DNA of 64,000 nt from NCBI RefSeq assembly GCF_014200595.1, contig NZ_JACHCG010000005.1:62001-126000 (forward strand), read 5' to 3'. Each line of letters opens with the position of its first letter. Within the stretch, counting starts at the first letter, position 1. Made by a program: the position numbers and the translations under genes. The notes under the pieces were generated by a model, which did no database searches, was not told where the DNA came from, and saw only the letters and a program-made list of their open reading frames with translations. Source of the stretch: Pedobacter cryoconitis. Its GTDB lineage: Bacteria; Bacteroidota; Bacteroidia; Sphingobacteriales; Sphingobacteriaceae. Shown here piece by piece: positions 58,957-64,000 of this stretch.

Positions 58957-60783
58957 ATGAAGACCTATTTCAGATTACTCGCCTTTGCAAAGCCGATAGA
59001 AAAATACGCTATTCCTTATGCATTGGTAACTATACTTGCCATATTTTTCAATACGCTCCTTTTTACAATGCTGGGCCCATTATTGGAAACACTTTTTTCT
59101 TCGAAGACCGCAAGTGCCGGCCCTACATTATTGGAAAAAGCATCTGCATTTGATTTCATCGGACATATCAACGCCTATATTAATTATACTATTGAGAACT
59201 ATGGCAAACTATACACCCTGAAAATTGTGTGCGGAGCCATCGTAATCTGTGTATTTTTAGCGAATCTTTTTCGCTATCTCTCCCAGCGCTTCATGGAAGA
59301 CCTGAGAGTACACACCTTATTAAATCTTCGGAAAGCCGTTTTTAACAATGTAATGGATCTTCACCTGGGCTATTTCAGCAATGAAAAAAAAGGTGACATC
59401 ATCTCTAAGGTTGCCTCAGATGTACAGGTTGTACAAGGTACAGTGACCAATACTTTACAAGTCGTATTTAAAGAACCTGTACAACTTATTTTTTATATCG
59501 TTGTATTGTTATCAATATCTCTGAAACTGACTTTGTTTTCTCTACTGGTAATCCCTGTTTCAGGTTTTATTATCAGTAAAATTGTCAAAAGATTAAAACA
59601 GCAGGCCAGAGAATCTCACGAAAGCTTTGCAAGAATGATTGGCTTTCTGGATGAAGCGCTTGGTGGTATCAGAATCATTAAAGCTTTTAATGCAACAACC
59701 AGGATCAAAGATAAATTTCATAATGAAAACCTTCTTTATTCGGATTTAAACAGGAAAATGGCACGCAGACAGCAACTGGCTTCACCAGTTTCACAAACGC
59801 TGGGCGTATTAGTGGTTGTTTTTATTGTTCTTTACGGAGGAAGTATGATCCTGCAAAACCAGGGGGATCTTACCCCTTCAAAATTCCTAGTTTACATTGC
59901 TACCTTTTCACAGGTTATGCAGCCTGTAAAGGCATTGTCAGATTCATTCAGTTCAATCCACTCCGGATTGGCGGCTGGTGTGCGGGTATTAGACCTGATA
60001 GATACTAAACCTGAATTGACAGATGCAGAAAATGCCATACAACTTCAGGATTTCAAAGAAACTATCCGTTTTGAAAATGTGTCTTTCAACTATGGTGAAA
60101 AACAAGTATTAAATGATATAAACTTTACAATCAAAAAAGGTCAGAATATTGCACTTGTAGGCCCTTCCGGTGGTGGAAAAAGTACAATGATTGATTTGAT
60201 TCCAAGATTTTACGATCCAAAATCAGGGAATATCTTTTTCGATGATATCAATTTAAAAGATGTTGCGCTGAATAGCCTGAGACGACAAATGGGAACTGTA
60301 AACCAGGAGTCCATATTATTCAATGAAACAATCTTCAATAACATTGCTTTTGGTAAACCTGAGGCAACCAGAGATGAAGTTATTGCAGCAGCAAAAATTG
60401 CCAATGCCCATGATTTCATTCTGAATACTGACGAAGGTTATGAAACCAGTATCGGAGACCGGGGAAATAAATTATCCGGAGGTCAGAAACAACGTATTTG
60501 TATTGCAAGGGCTGTATTAGCAAATCCGCCGATTATGCTTCTTGATGAGGCCACATCAGCACTGGATACGGAATCAGAAAGACTGGTACAGGATGCGCTG
60601 AACAGATTGATGGAAAACAGGACCTCTATTATAATCGCACACAGGTTAAGTACAATTCAACATGCGGATATGATTCTTGTGGTAGACCAGGGTAAAATCG
60701 TTGAATCTGGAAGTCATGCTGAATTACTCAACCATAAAGGCGTATACAGAAGGCTAATAGATATGCAAACCTTTGCAGATTAA
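58957..60783 (+). CDS. ABC exporter, permease and ATPase fused (MsbA-like)
   Basis: 608 residues. A six-helix type 1 exporter domain fills about 15-340, and an ATP-binding domain about 360-600 with Walker A GPSGGGKST near 403, signature LSGGQKQR near 507, Walker B IMLLDEATSALD and H-loop IAHRLS. It works as a homodimer in the inner membrane. The similarity to MsbA and the glycosyltransferases on both sides suggest export of lipid A-core or another lipid-linked glycan; the substrate is inference. Confidence 0.93.
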   Translation: MKTYFRLLAFAKPIEKYAIPYALVTILAIFFNTLLFTMLGPLLETLFSSKTASAGPTLLEKASAFDFIGHINAYINYTIENYGKLYTLKIVCGAIVICVFLANLFRYLSQRFMEDLRVHTLLNLRKAVFNNVMDLHLGYFSNEKKGDIISKVASDVQVVQGTVTNTLQVVFKEPVQLIFYIVVLLSISLKLTLFSLLVIPVSGFIISKIVKRLKQQARESHESFARMIGFLDEALGGIRIIKAFNATTRIKDKFHNENLLYSDLNRKMARRQQLASPVSQTLGVLVVVFIVLYGGSMILQNQGDLTPSKFLVYIATFSQVMQPVKALSDSFSSIHSGLAAGVRVLDLIDTKPELTDAENAIQLQDFKETIRFENVSFNYGEKQVLNDINFTIKKGQNIALVGPSGGGKSTMIDLIPRFYDPKSGNIFFDDINLKDVALNSLRRQMGTVNQESILFNETIFNNIAFGKPEATRDEVIAAAKIANAHDFILNTDEGYETSIGDRGNKLSGGQKQRICIARAVLANPPIMLLDEATSALDTESERLVQDALNRLMENRTSIIIAHRLSTIQHADMILVVDQGKIVESGSHAELLNHKGVYRRLIDMQTFAD

Positions 60784-60792
60784 TCATTTTAT

Positions 60793-61578
60793 ATGCCCGT
60801 AACCTCATTGATAGTAGCTACATATAATTGGCCGGAAGCACTTAATTTATGCTTATTAAGTATTAAAAATCAAAAAGTGCTTCCAGCTGAAGTTATCATT
60901 GCAGATGATGGATCAGGGCAGGACACCAAATTATTAATTGAAAAATTCCAGCGTAATTTTCCAGTCCCTTTAATTCATGTCTGGCATGAAGATTCAGGAT
61001 TTCGAAAATCTATTATCTTAAATACTGCCATTAAAAAAGCTAAGGGAACATATATTATACAGGTGGACGGAGACGTGATCCTGGACAAAAACTTCATTAA
61101 AGATCATCAATCCCTTGCTGAAGCTGGTGTCTTTATCAGGGGTACCCGTGCTCATATTGCTCAAAAAATGCTGTCTGAGATTTACCGTACTCAAAAGATC
61201 AGTTTTAATTTCTTGTCCAAAGGGATAATTAACCGCTTTAACGGTATCCGTTTACCCTTGCTGGCATTTTTATTTGAAAAAAAAATAAGTAACTCAAATA
61301 GTGTAAGAGGAAGTAACTTAGCCTATTGGAAATCAGATTTTTTGCTGATCAATGGGTATAATAACGACCTTAAAGGCTGGGGACATGAAGATGAGGAACT
61401 TGCTGCAAGATTTATTAATAATGGAATACTGAAAAAAGCAGTTAAATTCAAGGCAATTCAATTTCATTTGTCACACGGAGAAAGCCCGAGAACAAACGAA
61501 CCAGTACATGCGCAGGTTGTACAATATACGCTCCAAAAAAAGATAAAAGCTTGTGATAATGGTATTGCACAGCTCTAA
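60793..61578 (+). CDS. Glycosyltransferase family 2, with galactosyltransferase-like C-terminal part (paralogue 1)
   Basis: 261 residues. GT2 fold: SLIVATYNWPEALNLCLLSI at the start, IIADDGS near 38-44 and QVDGDVIL near 92-99 giving the DGD site. Residues about 180-210 hold RGSNLAYWKSDFLLINGYNN then GWGHEDEELAAR, the Glyco_transf_7C motif seen in chondroitin-type synthases. It lies 9 bp after the exporter gene and 11 bp before a close paralogue, so it is in one operon. Sugar and acceptor unknown. Confidence 0.88.
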   Translation: MPVTSLIVATYNWPEALNLCLLSIKNQKVLPAEVIIADDGSGQDTKLLIEKFQRNFPVPLIHVWHEDSGFRKSIILNTAIKKAKGTYIIQVDGDVILDKNFIKDHQSLAEAGVFIRGTRAHIAQKMLSEIYRTQKISFNFLSKGIINRFNGIRLPLLAFLFEKKISNSNSVRGSNLAYWKSDFLLINGYNNDLKGWGHEDEELAARFINNGILKKAVKFKAIQFHLSHGESPRTNEPVHAQVVQYTLQKKIKACDNGIAQL

Positions 61579-61589
61579 CTCAATCAAAC

Positions 61590-62405
61590 ATGAATGAACC
61601 AGCATTTCCAGGTATTTCATTGATTGTTTCTACCTACAACTGGACTGAAGCTTTAAATCTGTGCTTGATCAGCATCAGTAAGCAGCACATACTGCCCGAT
61701 GAAGTTATTATTGCAGATGATGGTTCTGCTGAAGAAACCAAGAACCTCATCACAAGACATCAGAAAAACTTTCCAGTTCCCTTAATTCATGTCTGGCAGC
61801 AGGATGATGGCTTTCAGCTTTCAAAAATTAGAAATAAAGCCATAGTTAAGGCGTCCAAAGCCTATATTGTGCAGATCGATGGAGATCTGATCCTGGAAAA
61901 GGACTTTATCCGTGATCATATGAAATTCGCAAGACCCGGAAGTTTTGTTTCAGGCACACGTGTCAATATGTCTTCCGCATTATCAGCAAAACTGATTCAG
62001 GAAACCAGTATTAACGTCTCTGTTTTCTCTAAAGGAATAACCAATTTTTTGAATGGAATAAAGCTGCCCTTCCTTACCCATTTTTTGGCCGCCAGGTATA
62101 AGGCAGGTAATATTGCTTATGTAAGAGGTTGTAATATGGCTTTCTGGAAAACAGACTTGTTGAAGGTAAACGGATATAATGAAGCCATTGTAGGCTGGGG
62201 AAGAGAGGACAGTGAACTTGCCATCAGGCTTGTAAATGCCGGTATAAAGAAAAGGATTATTAAATTTGCCGCGATTACTTTTCATATCTATCATCCTGAA
62301 ATAGCCAGAACTCATTTATTAGTGAATGATGGGATTCTCAACCGCACTTTAAAAGATGCAATAAAAAGTTGTGACCTGGGTATTTCACAATACCTTCAAG
62401 ATTAA
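61590..62405 (+). CDS. Glycosyltransferase family 2, with galactosyltransferase-like C-terminal part (paralogue 2)
   Basis: 271 residues and clearly a tandem duplicate of the gene before it: the same order of SLIVSTYNWTEALNLCLISI, IIADDGS, NFPVPLIHVW, QIDGDLIL, RGCNMAFWKTDLLKVNGYNE and GWGREDSELAIR. Differences in the sugar-binding stretches suggest that the two add different sugars or act in turn. Like its neighbour it should be cytoplasmic or membrane-surface bound. It is followed by a third GT2 gene 19 bp later. Confidence 0.88.
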   Translation: MNEPAFPGISLIVSTYNWTEALNLCLISISKQHILPDEVIIADDGSAEETKNLITRHQKNFPVPLIHVWQQDDGFQLSKIRNKAIVKASKAYIVQIDGDLILEKDFIRDHMKFARPGSFVSGTRVNMSSALSAKLIQETSINVSVFSKGITNFLNGIKLPFLTHFLAARYKAGNIAYVRGCNMAFWKTDLLKVNGYNEAIVGWGREDSELAIRLVNAGIKKRIIKFAAITFHIYHPEIARTHLLVNDGILNRTLKDAIKSCDLGISQYLQD

Positions 62406-62424
62406 TATCAAAAAACAAGTTTTC

Positions 62425-63129
62425 ATGGACAAAGTATCTATTATTATCGTCACCTATAATGCCGCCCGGGATTTGCAAAACTGCCTGGACAGTATTAAAA
62501 AACAAACATACACTCCATTGGAAGTTGTCGTTGTTGATGGATTAAGCCAGGACGGAACGGTAGATATTCTTAAAAAAAATAGTGATATTATAACAAAATG
62601 GATCAGTGAAAAGGATAATGGGATATATGATGCTATGAACAAGGCATTAAAAATGGTGACTGGAGATTGGGTTTATTTCTTAGGCGCCGATGACCTCCTC
62701 TTGCCCGATTTTTCGCCTATGTTAACTGGTCTTCAGGAAAAAAACACCATATACTATGGAAGTGTATTGAAGGGCAAAGAAAAATACTTAGGCTACCTGA
62801 ATCCCTATAATCAGGCCAAAATCGGGATCTGTCACCAATCCATGATCTATCCTAAAAGGGTATTTGATAAATATCATTTCGATGAAAGATATCGCATTTC
62901 AGCAGACCATCATCTGAATATGAAATGCTGGGCAGATCCGGATTTTAAAATTCAGTTCGCCGATTTTATTCTTGCTGATTTTAATGAAACAGGCATTTCT
63001 TCTTTAGCTAAAGACAAGCTATTTGAAAGTGAGAAAGGCAGATTAATGCTTAAATATTTCGGTTTTTCCATCTGGATACGATTCCAGTTCAGAGAATTAA
63101 AATGGTGGCTGTTTAACAGAGGTGCATAA
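62425..63129 (+). CDS. Glycosyltransferase family 2 (WcaE/colanic-acid type)
   Basis: 234 residues from the ATG at 62425 (MDKVSIIIVTYNAARDL); a longer frame beginning inside the preceding gene is rejected. GT2 marks: VVVDGLSQDGTVDIL, the ISEKDNGIYDAMNKAL motif, GADDLLLPDF as the DxD-like site, and NGA-type end. The EKDxGxYDAxNK pattern marks enzymes of exopolysaccharide or colanic-acid-type pathways. It is the last of the plus-strand glycan genes and is convergent with another GT2, with stop codons only two bases apart and no terminator between. Confidence 0.9.
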   Translation: MDKVSIIIVTYNAARDLQNCLDSIKKQTYTPLEVVVVDGLSQDGTVDILKKNSDIITKWISEKDNGIYDAMNKALKMVTGDWVYFLGADDLLLPDFSPMLTGLQEKNTIYYGSVLKGKEKYLGYLNPYNQAKIGICHQSMIYPKRVFDKYHFDERYRISADHHLNMKCWADPDFKIQFADFILADFNETGISSLAKDKLFESEKGRLMLKYFGFSIWIRFQFRELKWWLFNRGA

Positions 63130-63131
63130 TC

Positions 63132-64000
63132 TTATTTCCAGCTGAACCAATACTTTCCATCAGGGTTATATACTATCCTTGGCGGTACAGCCATAATTTT
63201 CATAACTAGTTTATATTTTATTTTTCTGATGGGGATGAGCTTGGCCACATATTTCATCAAACGGATAAATAATAAATGGGTCTTCGCATTCCCAACTTGT
63301 AATTCCCGCTGAATAACAGCCCCGAGTTCTGCGATATATTCTGCCCTTTGATCCTTACTTTTTTGATTTCCACTTCTGAACCTGAATCCAGAAAGCAAAA
63401 GTTCCGTTGAATAGAGCTGATCATGCCTGAAGAATCTCGCCCACAGCTCTGCATCAGCCGCAAGAGAAAAAGTAGTATCTATATAAGCACCGGACTTGTC
63501 CCATAAACTACGTCTCCAAAAAACAGACTCCTGCTGAATATACTGACCATCCTGATCATACATTTTCCACTTCGACCACCTTTCGTTAAAAAAATCAATG
63601 CCATAAACAAATGCCCTGCCTGCTTCATCGTAATAAGTATTCTTGCCCATAATCCAATTCACTGTAGGGAAGTCCTCAAACAGTTCTGCGATAGTAAACA
63701 ATGACCTTCTATGATGCATATCGTCAGAGTTTATCCAGCACATGATTTCCCCCGTAGATCTTTCAAATCCTTTTTGTAATGCATCATACAACCCCTTGTC
63801 TTTTTCACTTACCCAATAAGTTAGAAGGTGTGCATACTTCTGAATAATTTCTACCGAATTATCTGTACTTCCGCCATCAATAACGATATATTCAAGATTA
63901 GGATACCCCTGATCCAAAATTGAAGTCATAGTATGCTCCAGATACGCTCCCTGGTTAAAAGAAGGTGTTATAACGGTGATTTTCGGATATTTATTCGGCA
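63132..64000 (-). CDS. Glycosyltransferase family 2, 5' end cut by window edge
   Basis: The frame stays open past the ATG at 63929 to the end of the window; the extra 23 codons read KITVITPSFNQGAYLEHT, the normal GT2 start, so the true start lies at or just past 64000. About 289 residues are visible: YIVIDGGSTDNSVEII, SEKDKGLYDALQKGFERSTG, WINSDDM (DxD-like) and the C-terminal RFRSGNQKSK region. Related to the gene at 62425 in its EKDxGxYDAx motif. It belongs to the surface-glycan block, transcribed in the opposite direction. Confidence 0.9.
   Translation of the reverse strand, partial: PNKYPKITVITPSFNQGAYLEHTMTSILDQGYPNLEYIVIDGGSTDNSVEIIQKYAHLLTYWVSEKDKGLYDALQKGFERSTGEIMCWINSDDMHHRRSLFTIAELFEDFPTVNWIMGKNTYYDEAGRAFVYGIDFFNERWSKWKMYDQDGQYIQQESVFWRRSLWDKSGAYIDTTFSLAADAELWARFFRHDQLYSTELLLSGFRFRSGNQKSKDQRAEYIAELGAVIQRELQVGNAKTHLLFIRLMKYVAKLIPIRKIKYKLVMKIMAVPPRIVYNPDGKYWFSWK

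Noticed and set aside
63132..63929. Complete glycosyltransferase starting at 63929
   Set aside because: The frame continues to the window edge with a typical GT2 N-terminus (KITVITPSFNQG), so the gene is cut and the Met is internal.
1..64000. Mobile element, prophage, CRISPR array, tRNA or rRNA
   Set aside because: No transposase, integrase, direct terminal repeats, spaced identical repeats or tRNA-like cloverleaf was seen in the gaps; gene content and base use look uniformly chromosomal.

Overview
The window is a continuous piece of chromosome from a member of the Bacteroidota, most likely Pedobacter or a near relative in the Sphingobacteriaceae. This rests on AT-rich intergenic DNA, TAnnTTTG-type -7 promoter elements, the near absence of Shine-Dalgarno sequences, and many Bacteroidota-typical families (DUF3127, CarboxypepD_reg TonB receptors, ECF sigma with a TonB-domain partner, glycine-zipper OmpA lipoprotein, DUF1543). 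The genus is inference. I see no rRNA, tRNA, CRISPR array, insertion sequence or prophage.

Layout. 1-4.1 kb: an M57 protease (cut by the left edge), an RprX/RprY-like two-component pair and a DUF3127 protein. 4.1-11.4 kb: a THUMP RNA methyltransferase, a small XRE regulator, an HD phosphohydrolase, a two-gene radical-SAM/DUF4130 DNA-repair module, and a phosphate block (PhoR-like kinase, DUF47 protein, Pit transporter). 11.4-20.9 kb: ECF sigma/anti-sigma-like pair, DUF4197, DEAD-box helicase, RarA, OmpA lipoprotein, oxidoreductase plus M90 peptidase, alpha/beta hydrolase. 21-28.9 kb: TonB receptor with a His/Cys-rich small secreted protein, then a TetR-UbiB-SDR operon, an NTF2-like protein and a dienelactone hydrolase. 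28.9-38.6 kb: hisS, pyruvate dehydrogenase E2 and E1-alpha, NlpC/P60, CapA-like lipoprotein, SPFH protein and Tsp protease.

38.7-44.3 kb holds a cyanophycin locus: cyanophycinase and an isoaspartyl peptidase/asparaginase face cyanophycin synthetase across a 522-bp intergenic region. Together they can make, cut and finish degrading the Asp-Arg storage polymer. 44.3-48.5 kb: DUF2383, DUF1543, low-molecular-weight phosphatase, S1/P1 nuclease, lipoprotein and fumC. 48.7-57.9 kb: serine hydrolase, recG, a RarD-like transporter, ridA, an unlisted 52-aa membrane protein, the major OmpA porin, aminopeptidase P, a GT32 and meaB. 58-64 kb: a surface-glycan block with an MsbA-like exporter and five GT2 glycosyltransferases, the last cut by the right edge.

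The most interesting non-coding signals are a perfect 12-bp inverted repeat ending exactly at the ATG of the radical-SAM repair gene, a Pho-box-like triple TTAACA repeat before the phosphate-transport operon, and a tandemly duplicated leader, including its own ATG, before cyanophycin synthetase. I found no clearly new multi-gene system. The strongest candidates for undescribed biology are the regulation of the radical-SAM/DUF4130 pair and of the cyanophycin locus.
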